This document shows positions 25,543 to 34,014 of a stretch of DNA of 64,000 nt, piece by piece; position 1 is the stretch's first letter; each line of letters begins with the position of its first letter. The translations under genes and the position numbers were made by a program. The notes beneath the pieces are model-generated. The model had not been told where the DNA came from. It saw nothing but the letters and a program-made list of their open reading frames with translations, and searched no databases. This DNA comes from Actinomyces oris (GTDB taxonomy: Bacteria; Actinomycetota; Actinomycetes; Actinomycetales; Actinomycetaceae), in the NCBI RefSeq assembly GCF_006546825.1, contig NZ_VICC01000006.1, positions 62,001 through 126,000 on the forward strand. The letters run 5' to 3'.

Positions 25543-26162
25543 CTCAGGAGTTCCTAACTCAACGATTCGGGATTCGGAGAGGAAAGCGAAGCGGGTAGTA
25601 GACGCATCGTTGCGCACAGGCGCCGGCGTTGTCCTGGCTCGCATTCGCTTGGCGGAACCGAGATTAGTGAGACCGCGGCGTAATCGACCAGTATGAGTGT
25701 TAAGACTGAGAAGTAATACCTTCCCAGGGGTGCTGGTGTGTGGTAACGCGCGTGAAGTGTGGAGGGCAATCCTCGTTGTTAGTGAGGTGACACAAGTGGC
25801 GCTTGTCGATGTAGGAGAAATACTCAGAGCATGTAGCGCCTATCGTCAAGTGAGTACGCACGCCGAAGGACGCTGACGTGGTGCCCCGTCTCAAAATGTG
25901 GTCAATCGATGAGGTGGTAGAAATAGATCTGCATCAGAGTGGAGTGTTGAGACGTCAATGATTGACGTGTCTTCCTAGAAGTTTTTGGTGCCATTCTTAG
26001 GGGAGGTCTTGCTTGGTGCGCCTGAAAGGTTGGCGAAAGTTTGCTGAGTCTCCTGGTGGGGGTGTTGACGTCTTCGTGCCGTAACTAATCTGTCTGCTGG
26101 TGCTGGCCAGCTGCGTCTGCCGGCTTCGTTGTTGAATCATGCGTAGTGACGAGGAGATCGAT
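25543..26162. other. Intergenic region between divergent operons
   Basis: About 620 bp between the J/TPR operon (minus) and the two-component genes (plus). No gene is supported. It presumably holds the promoters of both operons, but I cannot point to a convincing -35/-10 pair. Confidence 0.4.
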
Positions 26163-26801
26163 GTGGATCAGGCGTGCTCGATCATTGTGATTGACGACCA
26201 CGACATCATTGCCAAGGGCTGCCGACTGGTGTTTGAGGATGCTGGAATGCCGTGGTCGGTGCGCTGGTACGCCAGCCTGCATGACGTGGCGTGGCCCGAT
26301 GGCCGGGCGCTGGTGATCCTGGATCTGCGGCTGGAGGACGGCTCGACGCCAACGCAGAACCTGCACGAGATCGAGCGGCGCGGCCTGCCCGTCATCGCCT
26401 ATACGTCGGCGGAGAGCCCGATCCTGGTGCGTGAGGCCATTGCCGGGGGAGTGCTGGCGATCGTGCGCAAATCCGGGCCGTCGAGCGACCTGGTGCTGGC
26501 GATCCAGGACGCGCTGGATGGCAGGCCGAGCGCTGGCCTGGACTGGGCAGCGGCGCTGGATGCTGATGAGGACTTCGTCGTCGACTACCTGGCGCCGATT
26601 GAAGCTGACGTGTTGGCGCACTACGCAGAGGGTGAGAAGTCTGAGACGGTGGCCCGCATCCTGAACCTGTCGAAGAACACCGTCAACACCTACGTGGCGC
26701 GCATCCGAGACAAGTACCGCGCTGCTGGGCGGTCGGCTGACACTCGCGTCGACCTCTTCCGCCGGGCAGCTGAGGATGGGCTGGTGAGCTACTATGACTG
26801 A
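26163..26801 (+). CDS. LuxR/NarL-type response regulator
   Basis: The receiver domain has IIVIDDHDIIAKG (acidic pair), LVILDLRLEDG with the phosphorylated Asp, a YTSAES switch Ser/Thr region and a conserved Lys in IVRKSG. The C-terminal HTH reads EADVLAHYAEGEKSETVARI then NLSKNTVNTYVARI, typical of LuxR. The GTG at 26163 is preferred to the ATG at 26139 because GAGGAG lies 6 nt upstream of it. The end overlaps the kinase start by 8 bp. It probably regulates the neighbouring element genes (inference). Confidence 0.88.
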   Translation: MDQACSIIVIDDHDIIAKGCRLVFEDAGMPWSVRWYASLHDVAWPDGRALVILDLRLEDGSTPTQNLHEIERRGLPVIAYTSAESPILVREAIAGGVLAIVRKSGPSSDLVLAIQDALDGRPSAGLDWAAALDADEDFVVDYLAPIEADVLAHYAEGEKSETVARILNLSKNTVNTYVARIRDKYRAAGRSADTRVDLFRRAAEDGLVSYYD

Positions 26802-28425
26802 CCGCCTCGGCGGGGACGCTGAGCGAGTCAGTTCCCCCGGTGAGTACCGGCTGCATGTCCGCCGTCTGGTGGCGTTGTTCGCCGGCCTCGGCGTCCTGGA
26901 GATTGGCATCCTGTCGGGCCCAACGGTCTACTTCACCGAGGGTGTGAATCCGATTGCCGCCGCCGTACTCCTGGCGCCGATAATGGTGCTGGCGGTGGTG
27001 ATAGCCGGTGTAGCGGCGGGCACGATCTACCTGCGCCGCTGTGGGAGACCGCAGCGAGACCTGCTGCGCAGAGCCGACCGGTTGCTGGCCGGTCTGCTCA
27101 CGGCGCTTTTTGGCGTCTATGTCGCCGTCGCCTGCGTCCTTGCTATGACGCGGCTGCTGCCGATTGCGGCGCCGGGCGACGCGCTGGCGCGGATGCACCC
27201 GATGCTGGGGTGGTACTTCGTCATCGCTGCGGCAGGTGCTGTGGTACTGACGCTGCGGTGGCGCTTCATATTCGTGGTGGCGCTGGCGCCGCTGCTGCTC
27301 ATGGTCAATGCCACGGCGATCGGTGAGCTGCAGTTCGTCTCCGTAGAAGACGTCATGCTCGATATGGCAACTAACCTGGCCACCATCGGTGCACTGACTT
27401 GGCTCCTCCGACTGGCGGAGACTTCGGACACCAGCGGTGCCCAGCAGCGTGCACAGGCTGTGGAGCTGGCCGCCCACCAGGCCAGCACCCGAGCCCAGCA
27501 TGAAGCCAACAGCTTCATCCACGATCACATCCTCTCCGCCTTGATCGCCGTCGCCAACGGCCTGCCCGACCGGGTCGCCCTCCGCAATAGCGCCCGCCAG
27601 GCGCTCGACTCACTCAGCGCAGGCACGGCAGTGGCCAGCCCGGTCGCCGCCAGGACACTGCTGAACGACGTTGCCGGACGGGTTGGCGTCATGGCTGGCG
27701 AAATCTGTACCGACGTCGTTCTCACCCGCGAGCACGAGATACCGCCCGAGGTAGCACAGGCGATCACCGAGGCCACGCTGGAGGCCGTGCGCAACTCACT
27801 GCGCCACGCCGGTAGCGACGACGCCCCGGTGACGCGCAGGGTGACTCTTACCAGCGACGCCTACGGTGTCACCATTGAGGTGAATGACAACGGATGCGGC
27901 TTCGATCCCGCTGTGGCGGGGTGTGGCAGACACGGCGTGTTTGGCTCGATCATCGCTCGCATGCACGACGCTGGCGGCCGTGCGACCGTTGACTCAGCAC
28001 CAGGGGAAGGCACTTGCGTCACCTTGCGATGGCGACCTCTCGTGGATTCGGCCGATCCACAGCGACCCGAGCGCGATGCCGCCCAGAGCGAGGCAGCCAG
28101 CTGGGAGCGGTCGCTGTCTGCTTCCATAGAGTCCGCTGGTGCCCGTGCCATCGCCGCGGGACTTTGTCCTGGCGCATTTCATCCTGCTCGTCTACGAATG
28201 CGCCGTGCACAGCTATTGGCACTGGCCTCTAGCCGCACTGAGCTTCATTGCGCTGCTGCTCCCAACCATCTTCCTGCTCAAGACCTGGCCCGATGCTCTG
28301 CTTCCACGCTGGGTGGCGCGGTTAACTGTCGTCGTCATCGGTGCAGTCAACTTTCTCGTGCTCCCGCAGATCATCACCACCGGCTGGCCCGGCTACGCGT
28401 CCTGGTGCACCGGCGCTGGCAATGA
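26794..28425 (+). CDS. Membrane histidine kinase (NarL/DesK type), unusual overlapping tail
   Basis: The N-terminal 200 residues have five membrane segments. The phospho-acceptor region reads NSFIHDHILSALIAVANGLP, and the ATPase domain has the N-box ITEATLEAVRNSLRHAG and the VNDNGCGFD G-box, with PGEGTCVTLRW at its end (about residue 415). The frame then continues about 128 residues; its last 287 bp overlap the next gene on the same strand in another frame and look like non-functional tail. A frameshift or a lost stop is possible. Partner of the regulator upstream. Confidence 0.8.
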   Translation: MTDRLGGDAERVSSPGEYRLHVRRLVALFAGLGVLEIGILSGPTVYFTEGVNPIAAAVLLAPIMVLAVVIAGVAAGTIYLRRCGRPQRDLLRRADRLLAGLLTALFGVYVAVACVLAMTRLLPIAAPGDALARMHPMLGWYFVIAAAGAVVLTLRWRFIFVVALAPLLLMVNATAIGELQFVSVEDVMLDMATNLATIGALTWLLRLAETSDTSGAQQRAQAVELAAHQASTRAQHEANSFIHDHILSALIAVANGLPDRVALRNSARQALDSLSAGTAVASPVAARTLLNDVAGRVGVMAGEICTDVVLTREHEIPPEVAQAITEATLEAVRNSLRHAGSDDAPVTRRVTLTSDAYGVTIEVNDNGCGFDPAVAGCGRHGVFGSIIARMHDAGGRATVDSAPGEGTCVTLRWRPLVDSADPQRPERDAAQSEAASWERSLSASIESAGARAIAAGLCPGAFHPARLRMRRAQLLALASSRTELHCAAAPNHLPAQDLARCSASTLGGAVNCRRHRCSQLSRAPADHHHRLARLRVLVHRRWQ

Positions 28426-29131
28426 CCTGAGCTGTGGCCTGCTGATGCGCGGCCGCCCCGTGTATGCCTGGGCAGGCAGCGCAGCCACGACACTGGCCAC
28501 TGCTTACTGGGTCATCTCCACCGGGCGGCCACTGTTCATGATCTTCACCTACATGCTCGGCCACTACTTCACCCTCGCCAGCTGGCACGGCGTCGCCCAC
28601 CTGTCCACCCGAGCTACCACACAGATCGCCGCCACCCAGCGAGAAACCGCCCGGCTCCAGGCGCAGCAGCGCGCCCACGAAGAAGCCGACCGCATCATGA
28701 CCAGCCGCATGGCCTCCGTCCGCCAACGCGTCACACCCCTCCTGACCCAGATCGCCGACGGCAAAGCACCAACGCCGAAGCTACGCAGCCAAGCGTACCT
28801 GCTCGAGGCCGAGCTGCGCGACGAGATCCGCGCCCCGTTCTTCACCGGCACCAGCATCGTGACAAGCGCCCAGGATGCCCGCCGACGCGGCACCGAAGTC
28901 ATCCTCCTAGACGACTCCGGCGACACCACCACCATCGACGACCGCGCGCGGACCAACGCGGTCAACTACGTTACCAACTTCCTCGACCTCACCCAGAGCA
29001 ACCGCGTCGTCATCCGCCTCAACCCACCCCGGCGCCCCACACTGCTGACCATCGTCACCGACGACACCCGATACCGACTCGACCGGCAAGGAGAGTTGAT
29101 AGCCGAAAGCGTGGGTGGCCAGGTCAACTGA
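28139..29131 (+). CDS. Membrane protein with C-terminal cytosolic domain, third member of the two-component operon
   Basis: The 330-aa product starts with GTG at 28139. Five membrane segments (residues about 10-155, e.g. LAALSFIALLLPTIFLLKTW) are followed by a coiled coil (RETARLQAQQRAHEEADRIM) and an alpha/beta domain with VVIRLNPPRRPTLLTIVTDD. The plan resembles a sensor kinase whose catalytic part is lost: no H-box or N-box is present. It may act as an accessory sensor for the kinase upstream (inference). The start lies 287 bp inside the kinase frame. Confidence 0.7.
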   Translation: MPVPSPRDFVLAHFILLVYECAVHSYWHWPLAALSFIALLLPTIFLLKTWPDALLPRWVARLTVVVIGAVNFLVLPQIITTGWPGYASWCTGAGNDLSCGLLMRGRPVYAWAGSAATTLATAYWVISTGRPLFMIFTYMLGHYFTLASWHGVAHLSTRATTQIAATQRETARLQAQQRAHEEADRIMTSRMASVRQRVTPLLTQIADGKAPTPKLRSQAYLLEAELRDEIRAPFFTGTSIVTSAQDARRRGTEVILLDDSGDTTTIDDRARTNAVNYVTNFLDLTQSNRVVIRLNPPRRPTLLTIVTDDTRYRLDRQGELIAESVGGQVN

Positions 29132-29167
29132 GCCGGGTGAAACTGTCTGAATCTGGCTGAGTGAAAA

Positions 29168-29998
29168 CTATCGGGCCGACGTGGCGATTGGTTCCAGGTG
29201 AAGCAGCTCCTGAGTGCTGTTGAAGTCGATGATCTTGGCGATGATGTGCAAGTTCTGGCCTGCGCTGATGCTGTTTGGGATATTGTCGCCGGTGAGGTGG
29301 AGGTTGTAATATGCGCAGTTTGCAAACTGGAAGTTCGGCCCATATGCAGAATCCGTGCTGTAATCTCCGGCGTGAATGAGGAAATCAAACCTCGTCTTGT
29401 ATCCATTATGGGAAGCTACATTAGCGACGTTTCCATCGAACTCAACTGTGCGTCCCTTGTATTTTGATACGAACTGTTCGACGGTGGCGGCGTCCGGCTG
29501 TGGGTTTTCAAGGAGGGCTCGGAACTCCTCGTTGTTCTCGATCGTGATGTTCGCATCGCTCGCCGTAGGAGTGGGAGAAGGTGTGGGTTCCTGTGAGGCC
29601 TCTGGGCTCTGAGGTGCCGGGGAACTGGGTGGCTGATCGGGTGCAGGTGTTGATTCAGTGTCCTCCTTCCCCTTCTTCTTAGGGAAGGTGTGGTAGCTGA
29701 CAACCACTGGGGCGTCCGCAGCGAAGGAGTCACTCGTTGAGAAGGAGGTTTTGCCACCGATGGAGACCTCTTCGACTTGGCCGTCCTCTGTGAGCCATCC
29801 GAGGATCAGGTCGTCAATCTCTTTTGTGGAGACATTGGTGAACCCTGCTCCCTTGAACTGAGACACCATGTCCTGGTAGTTGCTGCTGCTTACCTCAGAA
29901 GACTCGACTGGGGCGTTGATTTTCTTGTTGGTGCCATCGCAAGCTGCAAGGGATGCGGTCAAGATGCATGCCGCCATCAAAGCAACAATTTTTCTCAT
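29168..29998 (-). CDS. Lipoprotein with PASTA-like and C-terminal DUF4839-like domains
   Basis: The signal peptide MRKIVALMAACILTASLAAC ends in the lipobox LAAC, so the mature protein is a membrane-anchored lipoprotein of about 257 aa. A PASTA-like unit (SNYQDMVSQFKGAGFTNVST) is followed by a Pro/Ser/Thr-rich spacer and a C-terminal domain (YKGRTVEFDGNVANVASHNG) resembling DUF4839. The ATG at 29998 is fixed by GAGGA 5 nt upstream; an upstream in-frame ATG at 30040 is not needed. It is convergent with the two-component operon. Confidence 0.75.
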   Translation of the reverse strand: MRKIVALMAACILTASLAACDGTNKKINAPVESSEVSSSNYQDMVSQFKGAGFTNVSTKEIDDLILGWLTEDGQVEEVSIGGKTSFSTSDSFAADAPVVVSYHTFPKKKGKEDTESTPAPDQPPSSPAPQSPEASQEPTPSPTPTASDANITIENNEEFRALLENPQPDAATVEQFVSKYKGRTVEFDGNVANVASHNGYKTRFDFLIHAGDYSTDSAYGPNFQFANCAYYNLHLTGDNIPNSISAGQNLHIIAKIIDFNSTQELLHLEPIATSAR

Positions 29999-30222
29999 GG
30001 TAGTCCTCAGGGGGCGACGTCGGCGGGGAGTCGACGTCAATTGTGTTGCCGGTCGGCAAATTTAGCCATCAGTTCGTATGGCTTTTTGGGGCCGACTTCT
30101 CGTGAGATAATGATGCCACTGTGCTTGCGGGAGGGGCAACTCTGATATTTCCACCTTTATCGTTAAATTTTACTGCCTTCATGCAGGCGTTTTAGACGCA
30201 TAGCGCATCATGCTTCGTGGTG

Positions 30223-31089
30223 TCACTCCTCATCCCTGGCTACTTCCACCATCACGATGGTGCTGTAGGTGGTCATGCGGGTGTGGAGGCCGGGGGTGAG
30301 GTGGCTGTGGTCTTGGTAGAAGACGGTGCGCATTGGGGCGTCCTGGCCGGTGATGGATACGGCCAGGACGGCGTCGTCTGGTTCGACGGCTTGGGTGTCG
30401 GGTAGGTCGAGGGCGAGGCGGTGGCGGCGCATGGTCAGCCCGTCGCGTGAGACCTGGGGGCTGGCGATCTGCTCCAGGTCGAGCGTGAGCTCTCGTGGGC
30501 TGTTGCTGGAGGGGTAGTGCCAGACCTGGATGAGGGGGACCTTGGCGGGGAGGTCGCTGTTGGTCATCTGGTCGATGATGACCATCAGGCTGGTGCCGCT
30601 GCCGCCGAGCTGGATGCTGAGTGTCTCGGTGCCGAGTCGTCCGGCGACCTGGGCGAAGTAGACCAGGTCGCGGGCGATGATCGGCATGCCGGCGTCGCTC
30701 CAGCGGCGGGCGGTGCGTTGATCGCGCCAGTCCTGCTCGGGTGAGAGTGCTTCGGCGGTGAGCTGGAGGCGGTCAAGGACGGTGTCGGCCGGAGCGGACA
30801 GAGAAAGGGCGGCGGCTGCCGCGTTGCGGCCGCTGTGCTGGTAGCGGGCCAGCTCGCGCTGAAACAGCAAGAAGGCGTCGAGCAGGTCGTCGCCGCCGCA
30901 GACCTGCCGCAAGGTGGCGAAGGTGCTGAACTTCTGCACCGTCAGCTGCCCGTAGGTCTTGCGCAGGGCCAGCAGCTCGGTCAGGACCTGCTGCTCCAGT
31001 GCGGCACGTTGCTCGGCCTCATCCGTGGTGTCGCCTATGGGAAAGACGCCATGTGGTAGCGGGGTGACTGGCTCCGGGGGCGTGCTCAT
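30223..31089 (-). CDS. Element-module protein of unknown function, divergent from transfer operon
   Basis: This 288-aa soluble protein starts at MSTPPEPVTPLPHGVF. A helical N-terminal part (LTELLALRKTYGQLTVQKF) precedes a beta-rich part (ETLSIQLGGSGTSLMVIIDQ; HRLALDLPDTQAVEPDDAVL). It occupies the same position and orientation as the 331-aa gene at 53293 in element II and shares the same helical-then-beta plan, although sequence similarity is weak. No domain recognised; because it diverges from the transfer operon it may control it (inference). The frame extends upstream to 31593 as shadow. Confidence 0.65.
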   Translation of the reverse strand: MSTPPEPVTPLPHGVFPIGDTTDEAEQRAALEQQVLTELLALRKTYGQLTVQKFSTFATLRQVCGGDDLLDAFLLFQRELARYQHSGRNAAAAALSLSAPADTVLDRLQLTAEALSPEQDWRDQRTARRWSDAGMPIIARDLVYFAQVAGRLGTETLSIQLGGSGTSLMVIIDQMTNSDLPAKVPLIQVWHYPSSNSPRELTLDLEQIASPQVSRDGLTMRRHRLALDLPDTQAVEPDDAVLAVSITGQDAPMRTVFYQDHSHLTPGLHTRMTTYSTIVMVEVARDEE

Positions 31090-31375
31090 GGCCTCTATTC
31101 TCACCGACCGGTTTGGCACCGTGCTGCGCAGATGCAGCACGGTGCACTTTTCTGTCACGACACCGCCAATGGCGGCGGGTTCTCCTAGATGTGCCAGGTC
31201 AACCAGACGCCGGCGCGGCAACTGCCCTCGGGCAGTGCGGCAGGCAGATGGCGTGATCTGGGCGGCCACCGGGCCGCATGTGTCATCCCAGGCGGTGGCA
31301 GCGGAACCCGCTCCAGGGTGAGCGACTGCCCCGGCCGTCGTCTTCTCTTCCTCTCTTCTCGAAAGGACTCTTCTC

Positions 31376-31675
31376 ATGGCTTCTACCAATCTCAGTCTCT
31401 TCTCGCCCCAGCGCACCCGGATGGGGGTGGTACTGGGCAATGGCCAGGCCCGGGTGACCCGGCGGGAGATCGAGCAGGTCGCCGCCCAGGCAGAGGTAGC
31501 CGCCCAGGCCGAGCAGGCCCGCGCCTTCCTGACCTCCCAGGTCCTGACCAACATCGCCACGCTGGTGACCCAGGCAGAGGCCCAGACCCGCATCGCCCCC
31601 GGCGGTGCCCAGTTCTACGAAGCGATCATCACGGGGTACGCCCTGGGGGCTGGGCAGCGGATCGGGCAGCTGTAG
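31376..31675 (+). CDS. 99-aa helical protein, first gene of element I transfer operon
   Basis: The protein (MASTNLSLFSPQRTRMGVVL..., then REIEQVAAQAEVAAQAEQAR) is a Gln/Ala-rich helix with a short hydrophobic end. Its sequence is identical in element II (54886), with only silent changes, making it the most conserved gene of the module. AAGGA lies about 10 nt upstream of the ATG, after a pyrimidine-rich (CT) stretch. Function unknown; a role in relaxation or transfer regulation would fit its position (inference). Confidence 0.75.
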   Translation: MASTNLSLFSPQRTRMGVVLGNGQARVTRREIEQVAAQAEVAAQAEQARAFLTSQVLTNIATLVTQAEAQTRIAPGGAQFYEAIITGYALGAGQRIGQL

Positions 31676-31764
31676 CCCCAGGGACGCCGCTTCTTCTCCT
31701 CACGCTCTTCTCTTCGCTTCCTTCTCTTTGTCTCTCATCTCTTCTCATCTTCGGAGGTTTCATC

Positions 31765-32406
31765 ATGACGGTAATAGTCGGGATCCTGGCCCTCATTGGC
31801 CTGGCGGTGGTGGGCGCAGTCGGCTGGGCGTTCGCCCACGGGGTGCGCGATGGCCTGGCAACGTGGCGGGAGGCACCGCCGGGTGGAGTGAGTCAGCCGG
31901 TGCCCATGGGCGCACCGCCGCTCTCGCTGTCTGCCGCGCTGCCGAGCAGCTACCAGGCCGGCCAACTCGCCGGTGAGGTAGCAGCCAGCTGGCGCTCCGC
32001 ACACCAGGCGGCCAGAGCAGCTGGAGCAGGCGTCCCGGCCAGCTCATCCTGGGCAGCCGCCCTGGCCATGGGTAGTGAGCTGAGCCAACAACGCCAAGAA
32101 GCAGGTCGAGCCATGCAGGCAGCCATGGCCCAGGTGCTGCAGGACAACGAGCAGGTAGTGCGGGAGGCAGCGGCGTCTACATCCACCGGCAGAGCTCACG
32201 GCACCGACGATGGTGATGACCGTGACGGCACGTCTCCTGAGGTGGTGCCGGACGGAGCGAACGGTGACGGCAACAGTGGTCAGCCGGCGGCTGGTACGGC
32301 CCGTCCCTCCTGGCCGGCTCACTCGTCCTCGCGTCGTCCGCCGCGGCCGCGCCCCAGGCGGTGCACGCAGCAGCGACCGGCGCGGTCGGACGAGCGGAAG
32401 CCGTGA
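31765..32406 (+). CDS. Single-TM protein with low-complexity C-terminus
   Basis: The 213-aa product opens with a membrane helix (MTVIVGILALIGLAVVGAVG), continues with an Ala/Gln-rich helical part (SSYQAGQLAGEVAASWRSAH) and ends in an Arg/Pro/Ser/Asp-rich tail. A strong GGAGG precedes the ATG. The N-terminal 130 residues are nearly identical to the element II copy (55273); the tail has diverged. Probably a membrane-associated accessory protein of mobilization. Confidence 0.7.
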   Translation: MTVIVGILALIGLAVVGAVGWAFAHGVRDGLATWREAPPGGVSQPVPMGAPPLSLSAALPSSYQAGQLAGEVAASWRSAHQAARAAGAGVPASSSWAAALAMGSELSQQRQEAGRAMQAAMAQVLQDNEQVVREAAASTSTGRAHGTDDGDDRDGTSPEVVPDGANGDGNSGQPAAGTARPSWPAHSSSRRPPRPRPRRCTQQRPARSDERKP

Positions 32407-32436
32407 GCAATCGGCTCCATTCTCTGCCCACATTCT

Positions 32437-32685
32437 GTGGATTCTTGCTCGCTTGTTGCAAAAACTACAGCACCGACTTTCGTAGCCACTAAGTGGCGTG
32501 TGTGTCCATTTTGTTTCCTGGGGTGGCACCACAGAAACGGCTCAAAAGCAGTGCGTGTCGCGTCGCTTGGCAATAGTGAATCCGGAGGCCTTGCAACAAA
32601 CAAGTGTTCGTGGAATGTATGGGATAAGGGCAACTTGCTGCCGATGCGCGAAATAGCTGGCAGTGGGATTGCCTGGAGCAAATAG
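32437..32685 (+). CDS. Small Cys-containing ORF, possibly frameshifted copy
   Basis: The frame starts at GTG 32437 and contains AKTTAPTFVATKWRVCPFCF. In element II (55998-56222) this part has mainly silent differences (V, K and R codons), suggesting selection for the protein. After the shared RVASL segment the two copies differ by one base in length and change frame: the element II version ends CCRCAK, giving two CxxC pairs, whereas this copy ends without the second pair. Either this copy is frameshifted or the ORF is not coding. Confidence 0.4.
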   Translation: MDSCSLVAKTTAPTFVATKWRVCPFCFLGWHHRNGSKAVRVASLGNSESGGLATNKCSWNVWDKGNLLPMREIAGSGIAWSK

Positions 32686-32713
32686 CACGTATGAACAAAA
32701 AAGGAGGGACGAC

Positions 32714-33589
32714 ATGCAGCAGACGAAACAAGCAGCCCAGCGATGTGCTGGGGGAGCCGCACCACGGCCAGGTGCGGTGGCCAGACGGGCTGGCGCAGCA
32801 GTGAGACCAGGTGCTGGCGTGCCGCGACCAGGCGGCGCTATGAGCGACGGGCCTGGTTCGGCCGGTCGGAGCAGTTCCGAGGGCACTGGCTCATCGCCCA
32901 CCATCCCCGGCCTGCCCCTTGGTGGCTTTGCCACCATCCTGGTCGATCCGCCCTGGCCACTGCAGAGCGGTGAGAAGCACTACCGGACGATGAGTCTGAC
33001 GCGGATTATGGCGCTGCCGGTGGGGGCGCTGGCGGCGCGAGATGCCCACCTGTGGCTGTGGACGACGAATGCCTTGCTGCCGAGGGCGTATGAGGTGGCT
33101 GAGGCCTGGGGCTTTACGGTGCGCAGCCCGCTGACCTGGGTGAAGTTCCGTCTTGGCCTGGGTGGTCGCTACCAGCTGCGTAATGCCACCGAGCAGCTGC
33201 TGTTCTGCACCCGGGGGAGAGCCCCGCTGGGCTCGCGCTCCCAGCCGACCTGGTTCAACGCGCCCGTTACGGAGCACTCACGCAAGCCGGCTGAGCAGTT
33301 CGCCATTATCGAGCGGGTCAGCCCTGGGCCGTACCTGGAGCTGTTCGCCCGCCGCAGGCCAGAGTCGAACCAGCCCTGGGCGGTGTGGGGAGACCAAGTG
33401 GACTCCGACATCCGCATCCCCGGCTTTGCTGTGCCGCGCTACAGCGAGCGGGCGAACGAGGCAGACGCCGAGACAACGACCACAGCAGCGGAGCGGACGG
33501 AACCGGCACAGACGGCGGTGGCTGATGCGTCCCGTGGCGATGACAGAGATGACAGTGCGGGCGGTAATGGCAAGGAGGTAACGCGATGA
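32714..33589 (+). CDS. MT-A70 family DNA/RNA N6-adenine methyltransferase
   Basis: This protein of about 291 aa begins MQQTKQAAQRCAGGAA after AAGGAGGG. A low-complexity N-terminal stretch is followed by the methyltransferase core: ATILVDPPWPL with the DPPW catalytic motif, HLWLWTTNALL, GFTVRSPLTWVKFRLGLGG, TEQLLFCTRG and a C-terminal FARRRPESNQPWAVWGDQ, as in MT-A70 proteins. It transfers a methyl group to N6 of adenine; target sequence unknown. It could protect element DNA from restriction (inference). The end is overlapped by the next start (ATGA). Confidence 0.9.
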   Translation: MQQTKQAAQRCAGGAAPRPGAVARRAGAAVRPGAGVPRPGGAMSDGPGSAGRSSSEGTGSSPTIPGLPLGGFATILVDPPWPLQSGEKHYRTMSLTRIMALPVGALAARDAHLWLWTTNALLPRAYEVAEAWGFTVRSPLTWVKFRLGLGGRYQLRNATEQLLFCTRGRAPLGSRSQPTWFNAPVTEHSRKPAEQFAIIERVSPGPYLELFARRRPESNQPWAVWGDQVDSDIRIPGFAVPRYSERANEADAETTTTAAERTEPAQTAVADASRGDDRDDSAGGNGKEVTR

Positions 33590-34014
33590 GTCGGTCGTGG
33601 CAAGACAAGTACCCAATTTGCAGCCTTCGAGGAGATGGTGATGATGAGCGATTCGAGGCATTCGCTTGCTGGCAGTCTGCTGCGATGCGGCGTCGGTCTG
33701 CTCCTGATCGCGATGGGGCTGAGGTGGATCGTCGCCATCGTGCAAAGCAGCTGGCCCTGGCTCGTCGGGCTGCTCGCCGTGAGCGCCGCCGCCTGGCTGG
33801 CAGTGCGCTGGTGGCGCAGCCGACGGGAGTGGTGAGGGAGCCGCTCAGAAGCGAGGGACAGACGGATCGGTGTCGTCAGGTGGGCCAGGCTGAGCAGTGC
33901 TCGAGTTGGCCCGTTGACGACAAGACACAGCGAGCACGTTCCCGTCGGCGTCGCAGTCCTCATCCCACTAGCGGTGACCAGAGCGAACACCTTCCCACCA
34001 GGAGGCACTCATGA
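33586..34014 (+). CDS. Basic 142-aa protein coupled to MT-A70 gene
   Basis: Its ATG overlaps the MT-A70 stop (ATGA) with AAGGAGG upstream, and its TGA overlaps the next ATG in the same way. The same chain exists in element II (57099-57443), which supports translation of this frame. The first 85 residues (MSRSWQDKYPICSLRGDGDD) are conserved and Arg-rich later; the last third diverges completely. Another ORF encoding a two-TM peptide is embedded in a different frame (33641-33835), so part of this region may be dual-coding. Confidence 0.55.
   Translation: MSRSWQDKYPICSLRGDGDDERFEAFACWQSAAMRRRSAPDRDGAEVDRRHRAKQLALARRAARRERRRLAGSALVAQPTGVVREPLRSEGQTDRCRQVGQAEQCSSWPVDDKTQRARSRRRRSPHPTSGDQSEHLPTRRHS
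33641..33835 (+). CDS. Embedded small two-TM peptide (alternative frame)
   Basis: A frame of 64 aa with GAGGAG 6 nt before the ATG encodes two hydrophobic stretches (GVGLLLIAMGLRWIVAIVQ and LVGLLAVSAAAWLAVRWW) and a basic end. The element II copy (57154) differs in only three residues, while the surrounding frame's tail is unconserved. It may be the reason for the strong DNA conservation of this stretch, or it may be a shadow of the longer gene. Confidence 0.5.
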   Translation: MMSDSRHSLAGSLLRCGVGLLLIAMGLRWIVAIVQSSWPWLVGLLAVSAAAWLAVRWWRSRREW

